The notes beneath the pieces are model-generated. The model saw only the letters and a list, made by a program, of their open reading frames with translations. It was not told the origin of the DNA and did not search any database. From Solirubrobacterales bacterium (lineage in GTDB: Bacteria; Actinomycetota; Thermoleophilia; Solirubrobacterales; Solirubrobacteraceae), in assembly GCA_027449125.1 (NCBI GenBank), contig DAIDME010000089.1, positions 124,001 to 188,000 of the forward strand: DNA of 64,000 nucleotides. Direction: 5' to 3'. Every line of letters starts with the position of its first letter. Position 1 is the stretch's first letter. The position numbers and the translations under genes were made by a program. Of the stretch, positions 43,450-51,119 are shown one piece after another.

Positions 43450-43478
43450 TTGCAATGTTCCTTGCAGGCCCATATATC
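43450..43478 (+). promoter_or_regulatory. Candidate flp promoter
   Basis: TTGCAA (43450-43455) and TATATC (43473-43478) are spaced by exactly 17 bases, 177 bases ahead of the flp ATG. A GC hairpin (CCGGGGG/CCCCCGG, 43564-43589) lies in the resulting leader. Pattern match only. Confidence 0.45.
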
Positions 43479-43654
43479 CGTCCAGCGCCCCCAGTAGAGG
43501 GCTCGGATCCTCAAGTTGCGCTGCACCGCCACCGATGAGACTGCACGGCAGCCGGACACGGGGCCGGGGGGCAGCGACAAGGCCCCCGGTGTGGTGCATG
43601 CGTCACACCGCGACTTCAACCCACCGAACTCATGAGGGGAGGTGACACAGATAT

Positions 43655-43840
43655 ATGCTGAAGCTCTTCATCAACATGAAGCTTGCGCTCACTCGCCTGA
43701 TGGACAACGAGGAGGGCCAGGGCCTCACTGAGTACGCCCTGATTCTGGCGCTGATCGCGATCGTCGCGATCGTCGCGCTGAACTTCCTTGGCGGCAAGGT
43801 GAGCGGCGTACTGTCGACGGTCGGCAGCAGCCTTCCGTAA
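43655..43840 (+). CDS. flp: Flp/Fap-type pilin
   Basis: A 61-residue type IVb pilin. The prepilin-like block EEGQGLTEYALILALIAIVAIVAL (residues 19-42) has the class signature: Gly before a hydrophobic stretch with Glu5 and Tyr6 (TEY). Processing by a TadV-type prepilin peptidase after Gly would give a ~38-residue mature pilin. The ribosome site GGGAGGTGA precedes by about ten bases. It diverges from the glycosyltransferase operon and is followed by a strong terminator before the Tad genes, which lie on the opposite strand. No TadV is in the window. Confidence 0.9.
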   Translation: MLKLFINMKLALTRLMDNEEGQGLTEYALILALIAIVAIVALNFLGGKVSGVLSTVGSSLP

Positions 43841-43884
43841 CCCATGAGTTCGGTCTTTCCGACTCACAGGAAGTGACTCGAGGG

Positions 43885-43920
43885 CAGCGGCGGCCGGCCC
43901 CAAAGGCTTGGCCGCCGCTG
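43885..43920. terminator. Strong bidirectional terminator after flp
   Basis: CAGCGGCGGCC (43885-43895) pairs perfectly with GGCCGCCGCTG (43910-43920) around a 14-base loop. It separates the convergent flp and L,D-transpeptidase genes. Confidence 0.6.
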
Positions 43921-43958
43921 GTCAGTCAGAGCGACCGCGGGTCGCTTCGCCGTGGCGC

Positions 43959-45029
43959 TCAGATGACGGTGACGAGCGTCCCGTAGGTGATGAACCCCCA
44001 CGCGCGCTCGGCCGCTGCGTAGGGCAACTCCACACATCCCAGGCTCTGCGGATAGCCGTATGACGCGCGCGGCATGTAGTGCACGGCATCGCCGCCGTTG
44101 AAATAGGAGACCCACTGCACGGGGTCGGCGTAGGGAACGCCGTTGGGGTTGATCCCCCGCATCACCTGGCTCTGCAGCCGCTCGTACACCGGATAGGTGC
44201 CCAGCGCCGTCGGCGATACCGCGATCCCGGTGTTGGCGAGCGTTCGCAAGACGACGGCGCCGTTGTGGTACAGGGTCAATGTCTCGGGGCTGGCCTCGCT
44301 TGCCACTGCGTAGGTGTAGCCGTGCCGGTTGATGTCGTGGCTAACCGTCGCCGAGAGCAGCTCACTCCACAGCTGCGTGCCGAACGTACCTGTCATGGCC
44401 AGACCGTGCTGTGACTGGAAGTCCATGATCGCTCCCTGGATCACCAGCGACCGTTGGCGATCCCAGAGTTGGCGGAGCGTCCCGGGCCAGCCGCGTCCGA
44501 GCACGAGGCTGCCGGACGGCGGGGAGAAGAGCGCCTGGAGCTGCGCGCGGCGGCTTCCCGCGGGCGGCGCGGCGTGGCCGACGAAGTGAACCGGGAGGTA
44601 ACCGAGACCGGCCAGCAGCTGCAGCAGGCGCAGAGTCGAAGGCTGCCCGACGCGGTAGGCCCGGCCAACCGCATGCGGCAACCTCGCACCATTGGCGGCG
44701 CGTAGCCCAGCGGGCACCGTGAGTTTCACCTCGGCCCCAGGCTCGTAAGCGCTCGCGGGCACGAACTCCAGCGTGCGGGGACCGGCCTGGCGCCAGCGAC
44801 CGGCGAGCTTGGGCGCCAGCTCCGGGCTGATCCGCTGCGTGGGAGCAAGCCGCTCGGAGAAGCGAATCGTGAACTGGGCGTCGCCAGCGATGGCACCGCT
44901 GCCGGCGGGGTACACGGCCAGCACGCGGAGCCCTCCGGCGCCCGCGCCAGCAGCCTGAGCCCCGGCCGCCGAGAGCAGGAAGGTTGAGAACGCGGTTACG
45001 ATCAGTGTGGCTGCCCGGCTACGAAGCAT
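43959..45029 (-). CDS. L,D-transpeptidase (YkuD) with PG-binding and Ig-like domains
   Basis: A 356-residue secreted enzyme: signal peptide (residues 1-26, ending AGAQA), a bacterial Ig-like domain (about 33-125, with FTIRFSERLAPTQRI), a peptidoglycan-binding helix (GAIMDFQSQHGLAMTGTFG), then the YkuD catalytic domain with His317 and SLGCVEL (Cys332). It makes 3-3 meso-DAP crosslinks and needs tetrapeptide donors, so it does not use the terminal D-Ala or D-Lac. It stands between flp and the Tad genes, suggesting wall opening for the pilus. Confidence 0.85.
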   Translation of the reverse strand: MLRSRAATLIVTAFSTFLLSAAGAQAAGAGAGGLRVLAVYPAGSGAIAGDAQFTIRFSERLAPTQRISPELAPKLAGRWRQAGPRTLEFVPASAYEPGAEVKLTVPAGLRAANGARLPHAVGRAYRVGQPSTLRLLQLLAGLGYLPVHFVGHAAPPAGSRRAQLQALFSPPSGSLVLGRGWPGTLRQLWDRQRSLVIQGAIMDFQSQHGLAMTGTFGTQLWSELLSATVSHDINRHGYTYAVASEASPETLTLYHNGAVVLRTLANTGIAVSPTALGTYPVYERLQSQVMRGINPNGVPYADPVQWVSYFNGGDAVHYMPRASYGYPQSLGCVELPYAAAERAWGFITYGTLVTVI

Positions 45030-45121
45030 GCTCTGACATTAGCTGACCCGGGCGTGTTCTCGGCTTGAACGCCGCGCGTCCCGGGCTGCCGCCTGCGCCG
45101 ACGGACCTTGACCGCCGGCCG

Positions 45122-46063
45122 CTAGAGGCCCTTCAGGTTGTGCAGCAAGCCGATCACGGCCGGTGTCATCAGCACGATGAAGATCGCGGGAAAGATCAGG
45201 AAGACGAGCGGAAACAGCATCAGCACCGGCGTCTTCTGGGCACGCTCCTCGGCCTTTGAGCGTCGGCGGGCGCGCATCTCGTGCGCGAGGTTGCGCATGA
45301 TCTGACCGAGTGAGATCCCCATCCGCTCGCCCTGGGCCATCGTCCGCACGAAGGAGCGCATGGCCGGCGTGTCCGCCCGCTCGGCCATGTGTCCGAGCGC
45401 CTCGTCAACCGCCAACCCCATCGTCTGCTCCTGAAGCGTGAGCCTGAGCTCGTCGCTGAGCGGCGGCCCGAACTGCCCCGCCGCGAGCCTCAGCGCCTGC
45501 GGGAACGAGAGGCCCGCCTCGATCATCACGGTCATCAGATCGATGAGATCCGGCAGCGCGCGGTCGATCGTGTCGATCCGCAGGCGCGCACGGCGCTGCA
45601 CGTAGGTCAGCGGCAGTACCCACCCGGCGAAGATCGCCAGGAGCACGATCAGGATGTGGAGCATGCCGTGGAGGCCGAGCAGCAGGATCGCGGCGAGCGG
45701 CAGCGCGATCGTGCTCAGCACGCGATAGCCGACGACGGTGCGGGCCGAGACCGTGTACATACCGGCGGCCATCAGCTGGTCACGGATCGCCTCCTCCTTG
45801 ATCGTCGTCAGACGACCCGACAGGAGCCCGCCCAGCCATGTGACCGCAGCCGACAGCATGCCACGATGCGGCTCCAGGTCGAGGTAGGCGCTGATATCGG
45901 TCGCACTCGGGGCTCCGCTCGCGCCGAGGCTGTGTTCGATCACAGCGCGCACGCGCTCGACCGGCGAGACGCGGCGCTCGCCCAGCACCACCGCGGTGGC
46001 AAGCACCGCAACTCCCAGAAACACGGCAGCGAGTGCCAGGTAGACGAAGCTCGACACGTTCAC
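45122..46063 (-). CDS. tadC: Tad pilus inner-membrane protein TadC
   Basis: A 313-residue type II secretion F-domain protein with three hydrophobic segments. RRRLRIDTIDRALPDLIDLM and the later QTMGLAVDEALGHMAERADT, PAMRSFVRTMAQGERMG and LMLFPLVFLIFPAIFIVLM match the TadC/GspF pattern. It forms the platform with TadB. It overlaps tadB by four bases. Together with TadA it drives pilus assembly. Confidence 0.88.
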   Translation of the reverse strand: MNVSSFVYLALAAVFLGVAVLATAVVLGERRVSPVERVRAVIEHSLGASGAPSATDISAYLDLEPHRGMLSAAVTWLGGLLSGRLTTIKEEAIRDQLMAAGMYTVSARTVVGYRVLSTIALPLAAILLLGLHGMLHILIVLLAIFAGWVLPLTYVQRRARLRIDTIDRALPDLIDLMTVMIEAGLSFPQALRLAAGQFGPPLSDELRLTLQEQTMGLAVDEALGHMAERADTPAMRSFVRTMAQGERMGISLGQIMRNLAHEMRARRRSKAEERAQKTPVLMLFPLVFLIFPAIFIVLMTPAVIGLLHNLKGL

Positions 46064-47016
46064 ACCTTGATCTGGATGATCTTGCGGATCACGAGACCAC
46101 CGCTGAGGACCAGGCCCATACTGACTCCGAGCGCGATCAATCCCACGGTGGAGTGGTAGAGCGGATGCACGTAGGACGGGTTCACCGTCGAGATGAACAG
46201 CAGCAGCGCCACCGGCAGACCCGCGAGGATGCCGCCCGAGAGCCGCCCCTGAGCGGTCAGCGAACGGACGAGGCGCCTGATCTCGATCCGCTCACGCACC
46301 GTCTCGGCGACGAGCTCGATCACCTCGGCCGTGTTGCCACCGGTCTCACGTTGCAGCGAGGCCACGACCGACACGTGTTTGAAGTCCTGACTCTGCATGC
46401 GCTCGGTGACCCGTCCGAGCGCCTCGGCCAGGGGAATGCCGAGCTGCTCGTCCAGCACGGCTCGGCGCAGCTCGCGCCGCGAGGGCTCCGGAGCGTCCTC
46501 GATCACCGCCTTGAGCGCGCCGACGAACGTCTGGCCGGAGCGCATCGCAGAGGCGACCACCTGGAGGTTGTCGGGCAGCTGCTCGGCGAACATGCGCCGC
46601 TTGCGGTCGGCGCGCATCCGGATGCCCATGAGCGCGGCTCCGGGCACGATCAGGCCGAGCAGTGCCGCGACCGGGCTGTTTGTCTTGATCACCAGCAACC
46701 AACCGACCAGAACGGTCGACAGCAGCACGACCGCAAGCACCCGTTCGAGCCCGAAGTCGAGCTCCGCAACCTCCATCTCGGTCCGCAGGCGGGTGAGAAA
46801 CGGGGAGCGCACGAGCTTGCGCGCCTTGCGGTCGCCGAGGGCACGCTCCACCAGCGACTGCTCGGAGCCGGTCGCGACGCGTCGTAGCGACACGTATCCG
46901 CTGACGCGTTCGGTGACCGTCTGCCGCCGACCCACCAGGGCGAACACGGCAGCGCCGAGCAAGCCGCCGGCGACCACGCTCACCAGCACAGCGACGAGAG
47001 TCGAGTCGCCGCTCAC
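46060..47016 (-). CDS. tadB: Tad pilus inner-membrane protein TadB
   Basis: A 318-residue F-domain protein with hydrophobic segments near residues 5-25, 90-125 and at the C-terminus. FAEQLPDNLQVVASAMRSGQTF, LGIPLAEALGRVTERMQS and VSVVASLQRETGGNTAEV are the conserved blocks of TadB. The N-terminal segment (VAVLVSVVAGGLLGAAVFAL) precedes a cytosolic region. Overlaps tadA by four bases. Confidence 0.88.
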   Translation of the reverse strand: MSGDSTLVAVLVSVVAGGLLGAAVFALVGRRQTVTERVSGYVSLRRVATGSEQSLVERALGDRKARKLVRSPFLTRLRTEMEVAELDFGLERVLAVVLLSTVLVGWLLVIKTNSPVAALLGLIVPGAALMGIRMRADRKRRMFAEQLPDNLQVVASAMRSGQTFVGALKAVIEDAPEPSRRELRRAVLDEQLGIPLAEALGRVTERMQSQDFKHVSVVASLQRETGGNTAEVIELVAETVRERIEIRRLVRSLTAQGRLSGGILAGLPVALLLFISTVNPSYVHPLYHSTVGLIALGVSMGLVLSGGLVIRKIIQIKV

Positions 47017-48431
47017 CTGGCCGACCGCCGCTCGATCCGTCCCGGACGGATGCCGAAGCTGGCAACCGAGCCGCGGTCGGCGGCCATCGCAGCCACACCA
47101 GCCGGTTGCTCGGCGCCGAAGCTGTGCTGGTCCATGTAGGCCGGCAGCCGCACCCCGTTGCGCTCGAACTTGTTACAGGTCGGGCGCAGCCCCGTGTACA
47201 CGAGCTGGCCCTTGAGCTCGCTGCTCTCCTTGTCGAGGCGATGTTCGAAGATGTCTTGGAGGGTGACGGTTTCGCCCTCCATCCGCTGCACCTCGGTGAT
47301 GCTGGTGATGCGACGGGTGCCGTCGTTGAAGCGCTCGATCTGGACGATCAGGTCGAGCGCGCGTGACAGCTGCTGCCGGACGGCGCGCATCGGGAAGTCG
47401 ATGCCTGCCATCAGCACCATGCTCTCGATCCGGGCCACCGCGTCGCGCGGCGTGTTGGCGTGACAGGTGCTGAGCGAGCCGTCGTGACCCGTGTTCATCG
47501 CCTGCAGCATGTCGAGCGCCTCGGCTCCGCGAACCTCGCCCACGATGATGCGGTCGGGCCGCATCCGCAGCGAGTTGCGCACCAGCTCACGGATCGGCAC
47601 CTCCCCCTGGCCCTCCACGTTCTTGGGCCGAGCCTCGAGTCGCAGCACGTGCGCCTGGTTCAGCCGCAGCTCCGCGGCGTCCTCGATCGTGACGATGCGC
47701 TGGTCGTCGGGGATCGCTGAGGACAGAGCGTTCAGCAGGGTCGTCTTGCCCGAGCCGGTCCCGCCGGAGATGAGGATGTTCAGCTCGGCCCTGATGGCCG
47801 CCTCCAGGTACTCCTTGGCAGCGAGGGTCAAGGAGCCGATCGACACCAGGTCGCCAAGGTCCCAGCGGTGCTTTGAGAACTTGCGGATCGTCAGCAGCGG
47901 ACCGGTCAGTGACAGCGGCGGCAGCACCGCGTTGACACGGCTGCCGTCCGGGAGCCGCGCGTCGACCATCGGGGAGGACTCGTCGACACGACGGCCGACC
48001 TGCGCCACGATCTTGTTGATGATCCGGCGGAGGTGGTGGTCGTCTGTGAAGCGGACTCCGGTCTTCTCGATCCTGCCGGAGCGCTCCACCCAGACGTCGG
48101 CGGGCCCGTTGACCATCACCTCGGTCACCGTGTCGTCGTGCAGCAGCGGTTCGATCGGGCCGTGACCGAGCGTGTCATTGGCGATCTCCTGGGTCAGGCG
48201 CTCGCGATCAGCGGTGGCCAGCCCACGCTCCTGCACCAGGCGCTGGCGTACATCGGCCAGCACCACCTCCCGCAGCGCCGCCTGTGACAGCGACTCGTTG
48301 TAGAGCCGGGGACCGAGCTCGGAGATGATCGCCGTGTGGATGCGGTCCTTGAGGTCCACGAAGGAGTCCCCGTGCCCTCCGTCCGCCGGTCTTGCGGCCG
48401 GCGCCCCGGCGAGACGCTCACGCAGTTCCAT
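47013..48431 (-). CDS. tadA: Tad pilus assembly ATPase TadA/CpaF
   Basis: A 472-residue secretion ATPase of the CpaF family. The Walker A is ISGGTGSGKTTLLNAL, the Asp-box is DAAELRLNQAHVLRLEARP and the Walker B/His-box is RIIVGEVRGAEALDMLQAM and STCHANTPRDAVARIESM. The N-terminal domain (ADRERLTQEIANDTLGHGPI) fits family members. It powers extension of the Flp pilus. The last ~70 residues are a tail with unclear function. Encoded between tadZ and tadB. Confidence 0.93.
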   Translation of the reverse strand: MELRERLAGAPAARPADGGHGDSFVDLKDRIHTAIISELGPRLYNESLSQAALREVVLADVRQRLVQERGLATADRERLTQEIANDTLGHGPIEPLLHDDTVTEVMVNGPADVWVERSGRIEKTGVRFTDDHHLRRIINKIVAQVGRRVDESSPMVDARLPDGSRVNAVLPPLSLTGPLLTIRKFSKHRWDLGDLVSIGSLTLAAKEYLEAAIRAELNILISGGTGSGKTTLLNALSSAIPDDQRIVTIEDAAELRLNQAHVLRLEARPKNVEGQGEVPIRELVRNSLRMRPDRIIVGEVRGAEALDMLQAMNTGHDGSLSTCHANTPRDAVARIESMVLMAGIDFPMRAVRQQLSRALDLIVQIERFNDGTRRITSITEVQRMEGETVTLQDIFEHRLDKESSELKGQLVYTGLRPTCNKFERNGVRLPAYMDQHSFGAEQPAGVAAMAADRGSVASFGIRPGRIERRSAR

Positions 48432-48441
48432 GACCGTCAGC

Positions 48442-49704
48442 TCAGCGGCCGCTGGCCAGCTCGGGTGTCGCCGTCACCGATGACTTGCGGCGCAACAGGC
48501 CGCGACGCCGCGAGCCTGTGCGCGGTAGCTCCGGGTCGGGCGCGGACTGCTCGCTGCGGCCGTCGGCGAGGAACATCTCGGCCAGCGACCTGATCGCCAC
48601 TGCCGCCTGGGAGCGACTGCGCGAAAGCGCGATCGGCACGCCGTCATTGATCGACACCGGGATCTCGCGGTCGCTCGGCACGAGCACGTCGGGAACCCGA
48701 CCCAGAATCTCGACCGCTTCCGCGTCGGCGATGCCCACATTGGTCCCAGCGCGGTTCAGGACCACACGGACGCGCTCGGGCGGATGGCCCATGAGCGCGA
48801 GCGTGTCCAGCCCGAGCCTGGTGTTCTTGAGCGAGAGCGCGTCGAACATGGCGACCATGCAGATCCAGTCGGCCACGTCGACGGTGGCGATCACCTCGGC
48901 AGTGAACGCGGGAGGCGTGTCGATCACGATGAAGTCGAACGCCTGCCTGAGCACTCCGTAGATCGTGGTCATCATCTGGGCCGACACGGAAACGGCCTGG
49001 TCGGGCCGCGCCGGGGCGGCCAGCACCCGCAAGCCGCTGGAGTGGCGCAGCATGAAGTCGTCGAGCTTGTCGGCATCGAGACTGCCACCCGAGACCGCCA
49101 GATCGAAGAGCGTCGTCTCCGGTGTCAGGCCCAGGGCGAGCGCCACGTCGCCAAACTGGAGGTCGAGGTCCACCAGCACCGTGCGCTGACCGCGCGCGGC
49201 GAGCGCGGCACCGAGGTTGGACGCCGCGACTGTCTTGCCAACACCACCCTTCGAGCCGAGCACGGGAATCAGCGTTCCCGCCTGCGTGCCCGCGTCCGCG
49301 CTTGAGCGCGTGCGGGTGACCGCCTTGCGGATGGCGAACTCAACGTCGCGGGCCACCTGCTCGGGGATGTAGGGGCCCGGATGCAGCACCAGGTAGTCGT
49401 CGGCGCCGGCCGCGAACGCCTCGCGGACGAACTCCTCGTCGCTACCGTGCGAGAGCACCACCACCGGACTGCGGCCGCGCACCGTGTGCCAGAGCGACAC
49501 CAGGCGCAGAGCCTCGGTGGACCCCTCGCGGCAGGCGACCAGGAGCAGATCGGCGTCCATCCGCAGGATCGCGTCGGCGTTGAGTTCGAGGGTGTCGAAC
49601 CTGTCGCCGAGCTCGACCCCGGCGTCGTCGGGGATGTGCTCCCCGATCAAGCGCAGGGGTGCGGTCTCGTCGTGCGCTACAGCTGCCTTGATGCGGCGTG
49701 CCAT
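48442..49704 (-). CDS. tadZ: Tad localisation protein TadZ/CpaE
   Basis: A 420-residue protein with an N-terminal atypical receiver-like domain (residues 1-130) and a C-terminal MinD/ParA-like ATPase (VLGSKGGVGKTVAASNLGAAL at 149-169). TadZ directs the Tad machine to the cell pole or a site in the envelope. The receiver lacks an obvious phospho-Asp pair, as usual in CpaE. It lies between cpaB and tadA with 10-base or smaller gaps, so it is in the pilus operon. Confidence 0.9.
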   Translation of the reverse strand: MARRIKAAVAHDETAPLRLIGEHIPDDAGVELGDRFDTLELNADAILRMDADLLLVACREGSTEALRLVSLWHTVRGRSPVVVLSHGSDEEFVREAFAAGADDYLVLHPGPYIPEQVARDVEFAIRKAVTRTRSSADAGTQAGTLIPVLGSKGGVGKTVAASNLGAALAARGQRTVLVDLDLQFGDVALALGLTPETTLFDLAVSGGSLDADKLDDFMLRHSSGLRVLAAPARPDQAVSVSAQMMTTIYGVLRQAFDFIVIDTPPAFTAEVIATVDVADWICMVAMFDALSLKNTRLGLDTLALMGHPPERVRVVLNRAGTNVGIADAEAVEILGRVPDVLVPSDREIPVSINDGVPIALSRSRSQAAVAIRSLAEMFLADGRSEQSAPDPELPRTGSRRRGLLRRKSSVTATPELASGR

Positions 49705-49709
49705 TGCTA

Positions 49710-50408
49710 TCAGCTCCCCACCGAGTAGAGTCTCACCGAATCAGATGCCCCGATTGACGGGCGCAGCGACAGCCACAGGCTGCCCTTGGTGCTCTGGGCG
49801 GTCACGATCAGTGCCTGGCGGTCACTCAACCGCAAAACCACGATCCCGGCGGCGTTTGCGAGCACCGGCACGTCTTGCGCGAGCATCTCAGACCCCTTGG
49901 TGCCCACCAGCATCACATCGACGGTGTCGCCGGCCGCCAGGTAGCTGGTGAGACCCTGCTCGCTCGACAGGGAGAAGGCAACAGCTCGCTCGTCGCCGCG
50001 CAGCAGGCCGGAGATCAGCGACGTGCTGCGCGTGAAGTCGCTGGCGGTTATCTGCTGGCCGGCGACGATCTCACTGGTCGCCGCCTCACCCACCACCTGA
50101 GAGGGGTCGACGATCGCGCCCGGCGCCACTCTGGCCGTCGGTACCTCGATGCGCTTGAAGTAGCCCTCGCCCGCGATCGCCGCCTCAGGCGTCCCCTGCG
50201 GGATGGCGTGCGCGGCCACCCAGACTGCTGTCTGCGGCGGCGCCAGCTGTACCACCTGACGCTTGTCGTAACGGGAGACGAACAGGTAGATCAGGGCGGC
50301 TGCCAGCAGCGCGGACGCGGCCGCAACGAGCACGGCGTTCTTGCGGCCCGCCAGGGCCTGTCCGCGTGCTCCGGACGAGCGTTTGCCAAAGTGACGATGG
50401 GCTTCCAT
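49710..50408 (-). CDS. cpaB: Pilus assembly protein CpaB/RcpC (SAF domain)
   Basis: A 232-residue protein with a single N-terminal transmembrane segment (residues 24-45, AVLVAAASALLAAALIYLFV) and an SAF domain at about 60-125 (VWVAAHAIPQGTPEAAIAGEG through ASDFTRST). The typical QVVGEAATSEIVAGQQI motif is present. It probably acts outside the membrane to stabilise the pilus at the wall. It follows tadE by about 85 bases and precedes tadZ. Confidence 0.85.
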   Translation of the reverse strand: MEAHRHFGKRSSGARGQALAGRKNAVLVAAASALLAAALIYLFVSRYDKRQVVQLAPPQTAVWVAAHAIPQGTPEAAIAGEGYFKRIEVPTARVAPGAIVDPSQVVGEAATSEIVAGQQITASDFTRSTSLISGLLRGDERAVAFSLSSEQGLTSYLAAGDTVDVMLVGTKGSEMLAQDVPVLANAAGIVVLRLSDRQALIVTAQSTKGSLWLSLRPSIGASDSVRLYSVGS

Positions 50409-50494
50409 TGCTAAGGGCTCCAGTGGGTGACGTTCCTGCTATCGGCGTGAGCGCGGGTGAACTTGACTGGCGGTAGGTGACTTCGTCCGAGCGA

Positions 50495-51007
50495 TCACGT
50501 GCAGGTTGGACTCAAGAAGGCGTTTGTGCCGGTCAACGACCCCTCCATGCGCATCGTCGCGCTGGAGCTGATCGTCGAAGAGAGGCCGCCTGACGCCTGG
50601 CTGATCAGCCTCAGCCACTGAAATGCGGAGGTCACCTTGACCTCGATCGGATCGCCGGTGGTGTAGGTGCTGCTGGCGGGCGAGGTGCTGGTGGCGACAT
50701 CACCGACGCAGACGCTGCTGAGCGTCGGGCCGCCGGTGAGCAGTGATTCACACTCAGCCCAGCCCGCGAGCGTGGTCTCGGTCTGCGTGCCGCACATCTG
50801 CGTGGTCGTGGTGCCGACCACGGCCGCCTCGCGAACCGCCACGTTGGCGATGTTGGTGTCCGAGTTCTGCTGGTTGAGCGCCAGGCCGAAGTCGATGATC
50901 GCAAACAGGAAGAGCAGCACCAGCGGGAGCACGAAGGCGAACTCGACAAGCGCCTGTCCGCTGTCGGAGCGATGCTTTCGCAACAGCCGCTGAAATACGG
51001 TTCTCAC
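50495..51007 (-). CDS. tadE: TadE-like minor pilin
   Basis: A 170-residue pseudopilin. DSGQALVEFAFVLPLVLLFLFAIIDFGLAL (residues 15-44) is the TadE prepilin-like hydrophobic block with the Glu after Val. The C-terminal 110 residues form the external domain with cysteines at residues 72, 88 and 99 roughly, likely disulfide. TadE is a minor pilin that nucleates the Flp fibre. It is the first gene of the minus-strand Tad run. Confidence 0.85.
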   Translation of the reverse strand: MRTVFQRLLRKHRSDSGQALVEFAFVLPLVLLFLFAIIDFGLALNQQNSDTNIANVAVREAAVVGTTTTQMCGTQTETTLAGWAECESLLTGGPTLSSVCVGDVATSTSPASSTYTTGDPIEVKVTSAFQWLRLISQASGGLSSTISSSATMRMEGSLTGTNAFLSPTCT

Positions 51008-51119
51008 GGTGTGCGCTGTATCGGCACCGTCCCGGCCGGCGCTTTAGCCGTAGCGCCTGATTCCCGCGATAAGTTCGACGCGCACCGGCAGGGCGAGGCG
51101 ACGCCGGACCCGTCCCGGT

